From DATFVA01 sp963764235 (GTDB lineage: Bacteria > Bacteroidota > Ignavibacteria > Ignavibacteriales > Ignavibacteriaceae), in assembly GCA_963764235.1 (NCBI GenBank), contig CAVXRO010000006.1, forward strand, positions 496,001 through 560,000: a stretch of 64,000 nt of DNA, in the 5' to 3' direction. This document shows positions 1-8,837 of this stretch, one piece after another. Each line of letters starts with the position of its first letter. The stretch's first letter is position 1. The notes under the pieces were generated by a model that was given only the letters and a program-made list of their open reading frames with translations, ran no database searches and had not been told where the DNA came from. The translations under genes and the position numbers were made by a program.

Positions 1-745
1 TTCTCTGTTCTCTGCTATGTTAAGTGCAGCAAAGAATTTTTCAAACCTGGCATCAATGGCCTCACGGGAATGCGGAAAATCATTTATAATCTTGTTATAA
101 AGTATCCGAGCAATGTTGTAATTGCCCTCGTGTAAGGATAGACCCGCCAGATAATAGAGCAGCTTTGCCTTGAATGGCCTGTTTCCAATAGCTAAGGAGT
201 CCAAATAGTCACGAATATTATTGATATGATGTTTTATTTTGACATAAATAAGTTCAGAGATAGCAAAATTTATATTCCCATTATCTCTTATCATTTGTTT
301 GCATAGACTAATAAGTTCTGTGATTCTGCCCTCACGTTCAAGGGATATAGCCTGTATTATATCGTCATCTCCTTCTCCCGGATTAAAAGGCTCTTGCTTG
401 ACAATCATATTTCCTTTTGGAGGAAGCCATGGATCATAATTCAGAGGATTGCTTGCATCAATAGTTCCACCTGAGCTCGTACACAATTGAGCTCCATCAT
501 TACCCCACCAGTTATACTGAGCCGTTATCCTACCATTCTGATATGCTTTTGCATCACATACGGTATTGTTAAAAATACTATTATATGCGCACCAGGGAGG
601 ATTTCCGTTATAACCAGACATAATGAAACTTCCCCAAGCGGCGCAAAAACCAGTTACATTATTGGCAAATCTATTATTTGGGATTGAAGTTACATAATTA
701 TCATCCCAAAAATATGTCTCGCCTCCACCACCGAAATAGAACGGA
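1..745 (-). pseudogene. C-terminal part of IS-interrupted C25-type secreted protein (runs off window)
   Basis: The minus strand is open from the insertion-sequence edge at 745 to the window start, about 248 codons with no stop and no start codon of its own. Joined directly to the gene ending at 2237, the reading frame continues in phase across the IS, so this is the missing tail of the gingipain-like protein. The first part continues the beta-helix-like region (Gly/Asn/Trp-rich, NWWGN motif). After about residue 110 it becomes helical and TPR-like (a motif reading EGNYNIARILYNKIINDFP), a usual layout just before a T9SS sorting domain. The true C-terminus lies outside the window. It is probably not translated now, since it has lost its start. 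Confidence 0.8.
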
Positions 746-902
746 TTGACTCACAATTAATCTAACCCTGGACTATCGAAAAGGTAGTCATTGCCTCAAA
801 ATTAAATCTAACCGTAAATAACCAAATAATTTTCCCAAAAGCAGGGTAAAAACCTCAAAAAGCGAAATTGGTTATATTCGTTGACTCATAATAGATCTAA
901 CC
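746..902 (+). repeat. Left-end iterated terminal repeats of the IS (3 copies)
   Basis: Three direct copies of a ~22-bp sequence of the form TTGACTCAnAATnnATCTAACC begin at 746, 791 and 881. The first is the terminal repeat; the other two lie between it and the transposase. The middle copy has TTGCCTC. They are likely transposase-binding sites. Confidence 0.8.
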
Positions 903-931
903 CTCCCAAAATAATTTTTGAAAGAAAAATT

Positions 932-2086
932 ATGAGTAAAAAAGCTAAAGCAGAGTATCTGCTTGAAATTAAATCAAGATATCAGAATGCTAGTAAAGAA
1001 GAGAAACAAAGGATCTTAAATGAATTTTGCAAAATTTGCGGGTACAACCGTAAGTATGCGATCCATTTACTAAATCAAAAGGAGAAGAAAAAGAACCAGA
1101 AGAAAAAGAGGGTCGGCAGAAAGAAAAGTTACAATAGTCCCATCATTATTCACTTTCTGAAGGCCTTGCTTAAGGCAACAAATTTAATCTGTTCAAAAAG
1201 GTTAAAACCAATTATTCCACTATGGCTGCCCTTTTATGAGCAGTCATATTGCATTAAAATATCCGAACCTATCAGGGAAAAATTATTAAATATATCACCT
1301 GCAACTATAGATCGACTATTGAGTAAGGAGAGAAAAAGATTGGGTAAACTTGGTCTGTCGACCACTAAGCCTGGTTCTTTAATAAAGAAACAAATACCCA
1401 TAAAGACTAATCAATGGGATGAAACAAGGCCAGGATTTATTGAAGCAGATACAGTAGCGCATTGCGGCAGCTCTGTGGCCGGAGCCTTCGTTTATACTGT
1501 AAATACTGTGGATATTGCCACCGGATGGACTGAACCACGTGCCATCTGGGGCAAGGGTGAAAAGTCTGCATTCGAAGCCATTAGAAGTATTGAAGAGGCC
1601 TTCCCGTTTAAGCTTTTAGGTTTTGATTCTGATAATGGTTCTGAATTTATTAACTGGCATTTGTACAAATATTTTACGCGTAGAAAGTCACCTGTTGAAT
1701 ATACCCGTTCCAGGAGCTATCAAAAGAATGATAATGCTCATATTGAAGGAAAGAACTGGACCCATATAAGACAATACCTCGGATACCAGCGTTTTGATAA
1801 ACCTCAAATTGTAGATATGCTTAATGATATTTATAAAAATTACTGGTCCTTATTTTTTAATTTCTTTATCCCTTCAAGTAAAATTATTTCCAAGCAAAGA
1901 ACTGGGTCTAAGATTATTAAGAGGCACGATGCCCCCAGGACTCCTCTGGACAGATTACTTGAATCCTATGCTATACCTATGACAAAAAAGAAAAGTCTAA
2001 TAGCTCTTAGAAAATCTTTAAATCCCTTTGAATTAAAATCCATTATTCAATCTAAAATAATCGAAATATTAAACTTTCTGAATTGA
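932..2086 (+). CDS. DDE/rve-type IS transposase
   Basis: This 384-residue protein catalyses movement of the surrounding insertion sequence. The N-terminal third is basic and helix-rich: a helix-turn-helix reading EEKQRILNEFCKICGYNRKYAIHLL, then a Lys/Arg run. The centre is an integrase-like (rve) catalytic core with a DDE triad: Asp173 (EADTVAHCG), Asp232/234 (FDSDNGSEF) and Glu272 (NDNAHIEGKNW). I chose ATG 932; the open frame extends upstream to 881, but that segment lies inside the third end repeat and gives an unlikely protein start. All catalytic motifs are intact, so the enzyme may be active. It resembles the rve-superfamily transposases of unclassified (ISNCY-like) elements; the exact family is unresolved. 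Confidence 0.88.
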   Translation: MSKKAKAEYLLEIKSRYQNASKEEKQRILNEFCKICGYNRKYAIHLLNQKEKKKNQKKKRVGRKKSYNSPIIIHFLKALLKATNLICSKRLKPIIPLWLPFYEQSYCIKISEPIREKLLNISPATIDRLLSKERKRLGKLGLSTTKPGSLIKKQIPIKTNQWDETRPGFIEADTVAHCGSSVAGAFVYTVNTVDIATGWTEPRAIWGKGEKSAFEAIRSIEEAFPFKLLGFDSDNGSEFINWHLYKYFTRRKSPVEYTRSRSYQKNDNAHIEGKNWTHIRQYLGYQRFDKPQIVDMLNDIYKNYWSLFFNFFIPSSKIISKQRTGSKIIKRHDAPRTPLDRLLESYAIPMTKKKSLIALRKSLNPFELKSIIQSKIIEILNFLN

Positions 2087-2177
2087 TTTTTGAGAACAAG
2101 AAATTTTGAATAATTATTTTATCTTCGCTTATTTTAACAAAGCACTAATATATTATTTGTTCTTTTAATGTCTGAAA

Positions 2178-2236
2178 GTTAGGTGCTATTATGAGTCAAC
2201 GTACCAGGCTCATGGTTAGGTTTTATTTTGAGTCAA
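2178..2236 (-). repeat. Right-end iterated terminal repeats of the IS (2 copies)
   Basis: Two inverted copies of the left-end repeat occupy 2178-2199 and 2214-2236. On the minus strand both read TTGACTCAnAATnnnACCTAAC. The outer copy ends the element. Three copies left and two right make an asymmetric set of putative transposase sites. Confidence 0.78.
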
Positions 2237-4989
2237 CTGGAGAATCCGTAATCGAAACCTTGAATATCATTTCCGGTTATATGCGATGCAGCAAAATTGT
2301 TCGTAAAATAAATCCCTTCATAATTAAACAAGTTGTTCGTTATTTTCTTTATAGTATTTTCTTTTATCAAAGGTTCATAACCCAGAGTTTCACCATAGAT
2401 ACCATTCCCATAAGGATCAAGAATGCTGTTATGAAGGATGTTCGGCGCTGCTTCGTATATGTATATCCCATGCGTACAATGATCGATAAGTGAATTTTGA
2501 ATGGTCATATTTGCGCCATCTTTACACTGAATACCCGCTCCATTTTTTATTTCCACATTATTAAGGATTGAACTTGAAGAATTAGTCCCTTTGAATACAA
2601 GGCTCCATGTCGTTGGAGTTCCCTCTTTATCAAAAGTTATTTTATTTGAAGTTGTTCCAACGGCATTTAAAGTTCCATAAAGCTCGAGCGAAGAATTATC
2701 GCTTAAATTAATTTTAATTCCGGGATCTATGGTTAAAGTTTTTCCTATAGGGACCGTCAATTTTCCGTATAACTTGACATTTTCATTAATTGTGAAATCA
2801 TTATTTAATGTGCCACCCGAAATAATAGTATATGGGAGATACTGACTTTTAGTAATTGTAATTAACAATGGACGGACTGAAGTAATAAAAGTATACCCAC
2901 TGACATTGTGAACGGTATTATTGTAGGTTTCTCCATCGCTGAGAGCTTTGACATTAATATTACAACCGTTTGTACCAGTAGCCACAGTAATACTGGTTTT
3001 ATTGTCAGTAATACTTATACCCGTAAATTCAAGAGGTGTATCTGCCCACATTTGTGTTTCCGGACAGCCAATCAGGTTATGAGTATAGCTGAGGTAATGA
3101 TCATTCAAGAGTTGCTTGGATACCAACTCAGCAACACCCAGATGCAAATAAGATTTCCCACTTTCTGGGTCAATACCACCGGAAGTAATTAGATCCGCAA
3201 ATTTTTTATATAGTAGGTAGGATGTTGCGACCCAGCCAACCCTTGTATTTCCTAAAAATGCTGGTCCGCCACCATCTGTCATAACTGTCCAGCCTTCACC
3301 CATATTCCTTCCAGGATACCATACACAAGGATCATAATCATCGAAAGGTGTATTATCGCATCCAATAGAATATAAAATAGCTGGGTAGTTAGAATTGGTA
3401 AGATTATCAAGTCCATTTCCATTTTCGGGAACTACTTGACCGGTAAAGTCATCTGTAGTCGAAACTATCCATCTGGGTGTCGTTTCATTCAGTCCTGCAG
3501 ACCTAACAGTTATTACCGCTGGCGCAGCGTGATTGAACCAACTGACTAGTCCATATTGGCTGTTGATTTCGTCAATAACGTCAACTCCCGCAGGAAAAGT
3601 AGGGCTATATGAGCTCCCATTGGGTTCTTCTTTTAATATGGTGTGTGTAAATGTATTGGGAAGATGATCAGCTACTTGCTGTGCTTGATTAGGGGTATAC
3701 CAATCTTGCATATGGTCTGCAACTGTCATAAAAGATTTATTAAGATAAGCAAAATCTCCATCCCCCGGATTTTTTTCATACCTTATTAACTTGGCTGTCC
3801 AATTTGCAATATCTTGAGCGCCTGTACTATTTGAAGTTAATAGTCTCCCAACAAAAATTTCAGGATTATAATCAGGGTCATCGCCCATTCTTTCTCCATA
3901 TCTAATTTGACCATCAGGATCGGTTCCATCTACATCCCAATCTCCGTTAAAATCAGCAAAATACAAATCAGCTGGAATCTTATATCTTTCTATCCCAGAG
4001 CAATGTGTACCACTATTCCAGACATTATCACTACCACAACCATATCTAATTGGAACCGTAGCGTAATCTCCTGCCAATAATGCCCATACAGTCCCATTTT
4101 CATAAGCATCCTTAAGATACTGCCTTATCTTACCAGCATCATCGTAGATTCCTGAAATCAAATCACCGGCATAGTGGGAAATGATATATTCAACAGTTAC
4201 AAGTCCTATGGTTATCCCCTTTCTTTTTTTCCACTCAATAAAGTCATTGAAGTAGTCTTTTAGAGCATCAGTGGTTATTATTATATATTCATAAGTTCCG
4301 GGTGCGTAATCAGTCCTTTGAAAAGAATATGAACCTTTGTATGCCGAGATATCCTCGGGATTTTCCACCATAGCTGTTAATATATCATCATACATTTCTT
4401 GAACTGAGACAGTTCTTGTATTGACATCTAACGCAGTTTGAGATCCTCGTTGCATTTCCAGTGTGATTTCGATAGTAGAGGAAAAAATAAGTTTATTTAA
4501 TGATGGATAATACTCCACGGGATAAACCGCAAGGGTTACTATATGATTCACGCCGTCAAAATAGCCTTCAGAGGAAGATACTACTAATTCGGCCGGATAA
4601 GGATTTTGAGAACCATAAATCAACGGATCAGGCTCCACAAAATCAAAGTCTTCAAACCCAAGTAAAGTCGGGATAGGAGTTTGAGCAGGGTAAACAAGAT
4701 GAGAAATATTTATTGTATCCTGCCCAGAAAGGGTGAAAGATATGCCGCTTACTTCCTGATCATAAGGTATGATCAAGTTAACGTATCTAACTGGTAACTC
4801 GGGTTTGCCAGTTTTATCAGTGAATCGAAGTTCATCGTATGTTACTTTTGTGTAAATAGTAGAATCTGCTCCAGTAACATCAGTGGTGATTAAATCGTTT
4901 AAAGTAAAATTAACCGTATGAACTACCTGACCGTACAAGTTTAGTGATAGCAGAAAAATAAGAAGAGATAAAATTTTTAAGTATTTCAT
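2233..4989 (-). pseudogene. Gingipain-like (peptidase C25) secreted protein, N-terminal 918 residues, cut by IS
   Basis: This is a secreted cysteine peptidase of the C25 family, cut after residue ~917 by the IS; the stop at 2233 is read from the IS end. It opens with a signal peptide (MKYLKILSLLIFLLSLNLYG), followed by a propeptide-like beta domain to about residue 210. The peptidase domain spans roughly 225-650, with candidate catalytic His487 (SWFNHAAP) and Cys544 (SIGCDN), as expected for the C25 His/Cys dyad. Residues ~740-917 start a right-handed beta-helix region (LTIDPGIKINLS). The catalytic domain is complete, so a truncated peptidase could still be made. It would lack the C-terminal signal that T9SS cargo needs, so export past the outer membrane is unlikely. 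The tail lies at 1-745. Confidence 0.85.
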
Positions 4990-5033
4990 AAGATCCCCAT
5001 TGCAATGATTTTGAAAAAAATAATTAGTAGAAA

Positions 5034-6587
5034 TTATTTAACAAGAACCATTTTGATTGTAGATGACTCACCTCCTTTGATATTTAATCTACAAAAATAG
5101 ATACCGCTGCTCAGATTATATTTTGATGCATCAAAAACTGTTTTATGTTTTCCAGCTGATTTAATACCACTTTCAAGGGTAGCTAACTCATTTCCAATTA
5201 GATCATAGACTTTCAATGATATATATCCTTCATTTTCTAATTGCCAATCAACTACTGTAGAAGGATTAAAGGGATTTGGATAGTTCTGGGATAATTGATA
5301 CTTAATAGATCGTTGAGGCCAAAAGTCATTTATTTTAACAGGTCTGATATAAGAGAATATGTATAAACTTCCCAAATCCGGCTCTGGGGAATACGGAGCG
5401 AAAGCAAATATTTCGTCGTACCCGTCATTATTGATATCACCAGCAATAGAGTTATAAAGGGTAAAACCAATAGAATCAACGTCATCAATGCTCAAATCAT
5501 AGGTCGTGTCAAATGATCCAGAGCCAAGATAAATTTTTATTTTCCAATCATCACCTATTAACAAATCATCATATCCATCACCATTTACGTCCCCACCACC
5601 ATCTACACTATATCCATTCAAAATTACCGGAGTACCTAATCGTTCCAGATAAACCGCGATTTCATCATACCGGGTTATAACAAAATCAGTAATTTCATCG
5701 GGGTTAAGGTTCCCAATATTCTTTATCACTTTCGCAAAATAATCTCCGGGATTATTAGTCACTAGAATCGTATCAGGAGTGTTGGCAACCTGATACCCGC
5801 CTAAATATATAAACACCTTGCCAGTATCATAACCTGAAGGACCTCCGGGTGCACCGATGGCAATATCATCAAATCCGTCAAGGTTAATGTCACCTATGTT
5901 TGCAACAGCTTCCCCAAAGTAATCGTCCATAATGCCACTTGAAAGTGTTGTGCTTCCTTCCCAGGATATTGTATCCCCACCCCAGAATAAGTACACATAG
6001 CCTCTCGCATCGGAAAAGTTGTAACTGGAACTGACTGCAAAATCGTCGTAACCATCATTGTTAATATCGCCTAACTTAAATGATGTCCCAAATGCGTCCT
6101 CGATAGAGTTAGGCTGATAGAATTCAGCAACAGGAATTGTATCTATAGTTTCGCCGCCATAGTACAGAAAAGCCTTTCCCTTGGGAAAAGTCAAATCACC
6201 GAAATCACCAGTAATTATGTAATCATCATAACCATCGTTATTAACATCCCCTATCCCAAAAGCCTCTGCGAGGTAATTATAATTGTCATTTCCGGGATAA
6301 TGAAAAATAATGTCTGGATTCAAATCGTAATCAGAAGAGCCAAGATATAATTTTATTACTGCCTGGTCGTGAGAGAGTATTCCCGTTTCCATCCGGAGCA
6401 TAAAATCATCATAACCATCTCCGTTTATATCACCTATTCCCACGGGGTAATTGATTTTATGTTCTGTGGATTCACCCGTGATTGTTCCAATAAGATATAA
6501 ACTGTCTTGTGCTTGGATAATTTTAATGATGGGACTCCCCACTAGTACAAATTGAAACACGGAAATAATTATGGTAAATATTTTCAT
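5034..6587 (-). CDS. Secreted FG-GAP/integrin-alpha-like repeat protein with T9SS sorting domain
   Basis: This is a 517-residue exported protein. An N-terminal hydrophobic signal segment (residues ~1-26) is followed by at least six FG-GAP repeats, each with a calcium-loop motif of type DINGDGYDD, DVNNDGYDD or DINLDGFDD. These build a beta-propeller like that of integrin alpha chains and usually mediate binding. The last ~85 residues are a T9SS type A sorting domain: it begins NYPNPFNPST, continues with KVYDLIGNELATL and ends with KMVLVK. The product is therefore predicted to be exported by T9SS and anchored or released at the cell surface. It lies 44 bp downstream of nothing obvious and just upstream of the C25 gene on the same strand, so the two could be co-transcribed. 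Confidence 0.85.
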   Translation of the reverse strand: MKIFTIIISVFQFVLVGSPIIKIIQAQDSLYLIGTITGESTEHKINYPVGIGDINGDGYDDFMLRMETGILSHDQAVIKLYLGSSDYDLNPDIIFHYPGNDNYNYLAEAFGIGDVNNDGYDDYIITGDFGDLTFPKGKAFLYYGGETIDTIPVAEFYQPNSIEDAFGTSFKLGDINNDGYDDFAVSSSYNFSDARGYVYLFWGGDTISWEGSTTLSSGIMDDYFGEAVANIGDINLDGFDDIAIGAPGGPSGYDTGKVFIYLGGYQVANTPDTILVTNNPGDYFAKVIKNIGNLNPDEITDFVITRYDEIAVYLERLGTPVILNGYSVDGGGDVNGDGYDDLLIGDDWKIKIYLGSGSFDTTYDLSIDDVDSIGFTLYNSIAGDINNDGYDEIFAFAPYSPEPDLGSLYIFSYIRPVKINDFWPQRSIKYQLSQNYPNPFNPSTVVDWQLENEGYISLKVYDLIGNELATLESGIKSAGKHKTVFDASKYNLSSGIYFCRLNIKGGESSTIKMVLVK

Positions 6588-6846
6588 AGAGTCCCCAATT
6601 ATTATTAAAGTTAATTTTGTTTTGGTTTATTGAAGATCAAAGAGTCAAATTCAATATGAACTTCATAGAATAATACGTAAAATATTTCAGAAATTATCAT
6701 AATTTTTAGTGGTTATTTTGTTACTATTAAATATCATAATTGTCTTTTAACCATCTCTATCAAAAAGGATTAAGATTCGGTATATCCATTATCCTTCGAA
6801 GACTCACTTCTGCTTAAGAAAAATAGTAAAAAATTTTTTGAGCCAA

Positions 6847-6864
6847 ATTAGTATAAGTACCAAT
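6847..6864. promoter_or_regulatory. Palindromic operator candidate, copy a
   Basis: ATTAGTA-TAAG-TACCAAT. It is an imperfect 7-4-7 inverted repeat that keeps the GTA-N4-TAC core shared by six copies in this island. It sits 194 bp before the amidase start at 7059. Confidence 0.5.
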
Positions 6865-6894
6865 AAAATATCTTTAAGATTGAAGGCTAACTTT

Positions 6895-6912
6895 ATTAGT
6901 ACTTTTACTTAA
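6895..6912. promoter_or_regulatory. Palindromic operator candidate, copy b
   Basis: ATTAGTA-CTTT-TACTTAA. It is an imperfect copy with the invariant GTA-N4-TAC core. It lies 48 bp after copy a and 146 bp before the start at 7059. Confidence 0.45.
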
Positions 6913-7058
6913 CCAGTTTATGAAATAATATATATTTTAAAATATTGAGAGGGATAATTTTATGAGCGGTATATTAATACTTCTGAAATATTGCTAAAAT
7001 TTTCCCTATAATTTAATTTTATTCTGTATATGTGAATTCTTCCTTAAAGGAGGATAAA

Positions 7059-7661
7059 ATGGATATACAATTAAATCCTGCCGATATATTTCTAACGCGC
7101 GGCAATAGTTTTATAAGCAAAGCTATTCGTTTCTACTCGAGAAGCATAGGGGGGTCAAGAACAAAGGTTAATCACGTCGGAATTGTCGCCTCAAATGGGA
7201 TTCTTCAAGATACCATAGTGATTGAAGCTTTAAGCCGAGTAAAGCAGCATACGTTATGAGAGCAATATGGACCCCTCAAACCTGATCTTGTTGCTGTATT
7301 TCGTCCTAAAAATTTGAGTACAGCTGAGATTGAAGTGATTGTGGTAGAAGCAGCTGAACAGGTGGGCAAAAAATATGGCTATCTTAAAATTGTTGCCCAT
7401 TTATTAGACTGGTTATGCCTTGGAGTTTATTTCTTCAGGAGGTTTACAAATAATGGGGATTACCCCATATGCTCCTGGTTGGTATCCCACGCGTATGCAA
7501 TGGCTGGAAAAAATTTCGGCTGCGATCCAGGTTCAGCTGAACCTGATGATATATGGGATTTCGTCAATCAAAACCCTGAGAAATACCAGCAGATTTATCC
7601 GTTGACTTCAATATGGAAAGATGAATATATGAAACTGAAAGCAAAACAAGCTAAAGGATAA
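7059..7661 (+). pseudogene. YiiX-like permuted NlpC/P60 amidase with an in-frame TGA
   Basis: A 200-codon frame starts at ATG 7059 after a strong AAAGGAGG site and is broken by TGA at codon 67 (7257-7259). The same frame then stays open to 7661. The two halves together look like a permuted papain-fold (YiiX/NlpC-P60-like) hydrolase. The start has a LTRGNSFISKAI segment, followed by a VNHVGIV motif with the likely catalytic His; the second half has YPICSWLVSHAY with the likely catalytic Cys. In the family such enzymes cut peptide, amide or lipid ester bonds. The stop separates the dyad, so the gene is probably dead. Selenocysteine is unlikely because the TGA is not at a catalytic position and nearby genes show other stop types. 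Confidence 0.7.
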
Positions 7662-7679
7662 AAAATAAAGGAGGTAAAT

Positions 7680-7902
7680 ATGAATGGTAAACCGAAAGAT
7701 ATATGGGATAGATTAAATACTTTAAGTAAAATCGGGTCAGGTATTTTGGATTGCATTAGTCCTTAAGATAGGGACAGATAATATTTCGAGTTCACTGCAA
7801 ATAGGAGCATTAGTGCAAAATCTTATAGCTGATTTATCAGCTCCGGATTCAAGCCACATTAGGCAAGAAATTGCATTGGTAGCACTTGATCAGACACTAT
7901 GA
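7680..7902 (+). pseudogene. Small membrane-segment protein, frameshifted
   Basis: ATG 7680 follows a clear AAAGGAGG site. Frame 1 gives 28 residues (MNGKPKDIWDRLNTLSKIG...) and stops at 7766. A shift of one base near 7750 joins a second frame that reads a hydrophobic helix (IALVLKIGTDNISSSLQIG) and an amphipathic tail, and stops at 7902. The intact ancestor would have been about 73 residues with a single membrane segment. The end overlaps the next start by ATGA, typical of translational coupling. Function is not recognised. It was probably the middle gene of a three-gene unit with the amidase. Confidence 0.55.
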
Positions 7903-8501
7903 ATAGAAACCAGGAATTAGTTATGGAAATCTGCGAAAGGATTCTCCGGAATACAAAAGATTATGATCAGCTAACCGGTGAGCTGGCCTATCAGATATTA
8001 TTAACCAGGGACTCACTCAGAGCAAAAAATATTTATGAGGAGATTACAATTCTCCAGAATCTTTCTTCCACAATAAGCGAACCACAAACAGAAATTGTAT
8101 CCAATATAACCGAATATACGGGCAAAACCATATATCCAAACGCAAAACTTCTTAACAGGATTAAGCGGAACCTTGTTTAACTGCATTTTTCAAATGAATG
8201 AGACCGAGATAAAATAAAACTCTTAAATGAAATGTTTATCGAAGCTGGTTTTAGTGCTCCAGGCATTCAGAGAGTTCCCGGCAGATATTTGGTTGATATA
8301 AGATATTTCCCAAATGAGGACACACTGCTTGTCGGGAATGTGGGGTAGATAGTAATAGACTACCTGGCCAAAGAGAAAATATCTATTGATAATATCCCTG
8401 TTAAGAATTTCAGCAATACAAAATTAGCCACCAAAGCTCCGGTTGGATTAATTGAAGTCTGGAAAGATCTCGACGAGCTAAGATCATCGTCTAATTTTTA
8501 A
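7899..8501 (+). pseudogene. Decayed unknown gene with TAA, TGA and TAG in frame
   Basis: One frame of 200 codons runs from ATG 7899 to TAA 8501 but contains stops at codons 94 (TAA, 8178), 101 (TGA, 8199) and 150 (TAG, 8346). The segments between look protein-like: a helical N-terminal part (ELVMEICERILRNTKDYDQL) and a beta-rich part (GRYLVDIRYFP), then a tail ending DLDELRSSSNF. A 93-residue product could be made from the first segment. I do not recognise the family. The use of all three stop codons argues for decay rather than recoding. Confidence 0.55.
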
Positions 8502-8837
8502 AAAAATGTACAGAATTGGGATTGTGACTAGATAATAATGTTTTCGGAAAATATATCACGGAATCCTCAAGACCACTAATAGCCGCATCATCTATTTTTT
8601 AGTGAGTTAGCCGTACTGATTACCGCTATTAAAAGAAATTCAACTTTTGCGACAGCAAAAAAATCAGCACAAATACGGATAAAATGATGTAGAATTCGAA
8701 TTGTTAGTAATTCTACTATTTCCTTATTGCTTAAAATGTATTAAACTAGCAACTAAATGTTGATATTATGATTTGACTCCATTGTAGTTAATATCTTAGT
8801 AAACCAGAAAAATGTCTTTTGTAACCGGAATACACAA
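8502..8837. other. Intergenic region upstream of the histidine kinase
   Basis: No gene is seen in these ~335 bp. They are AT-rich with stops in all frames. Palindrome copy c (8703) and presumably the kinase promoter lie here; an AAATGTATTA string at 8734 is shared with the region downstream of copy e (11973). Confidence 0.5.
8703..8720. promoter_or_regulatory. Palindromic operator candidate, copy c
   Basis: GTTAGTA-ATTC-TACTATT, 117 bp before the kinase start. It shares the GTA-N4-TAC core. If it is a response-regulator site, it would make the two-component pair self-regulated. Confidence 0.5.

Larger units (their letters stand above)
746..2236 (+). mobile_element. Insertion sequence with iterated ends, inserted in a C25-type gene
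   Basis: The element is bounded by inverted TTGACTC ends (left TTGACTCACAATTAATCTAACC, right end its diverged inverted copy) and carries one transposase gene. It is about 1491 bp. Removing exactly 746-2236 restores an in-frame join in the flanking minus-strand gene, so the boundaries are well supported. No clear target duplication is visible: the left flank ends AACGGA and the right flank starts CTGGAG. GGA occurs on both sides but is offset by two bases. Copies of the end sequence are repeated inside both ends. The family is not firmly assigned. Confidence 0.9.
6588..7058. other. AT-rich intergenic region with two palindromes
   Basis: No convincing gene is seen in these ~470 bp. They are very AT-rich and hold the first two ATTAGTA-N4-TACTAAT-type palindromes (6847 and 6895). 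They lie between a divergent pair: the FG-GAP gene (minus) and the decayed amidase gene (plus), so promoters for both are expected here. Confidence 0.6.

Noticed and set aside
2191..2493. 100-codon plus-strand frame across the IS right end
   Set aside because: It is antisense to the C25 gene and starts inside the inner end repeat.
7257..7259. In-frame TGA as selenocysteine
   Set aside because: The TGA is not at a catalytic position, no SECIS-like hairpin is obvious, and the neighbouring genes are broken by other stop types.
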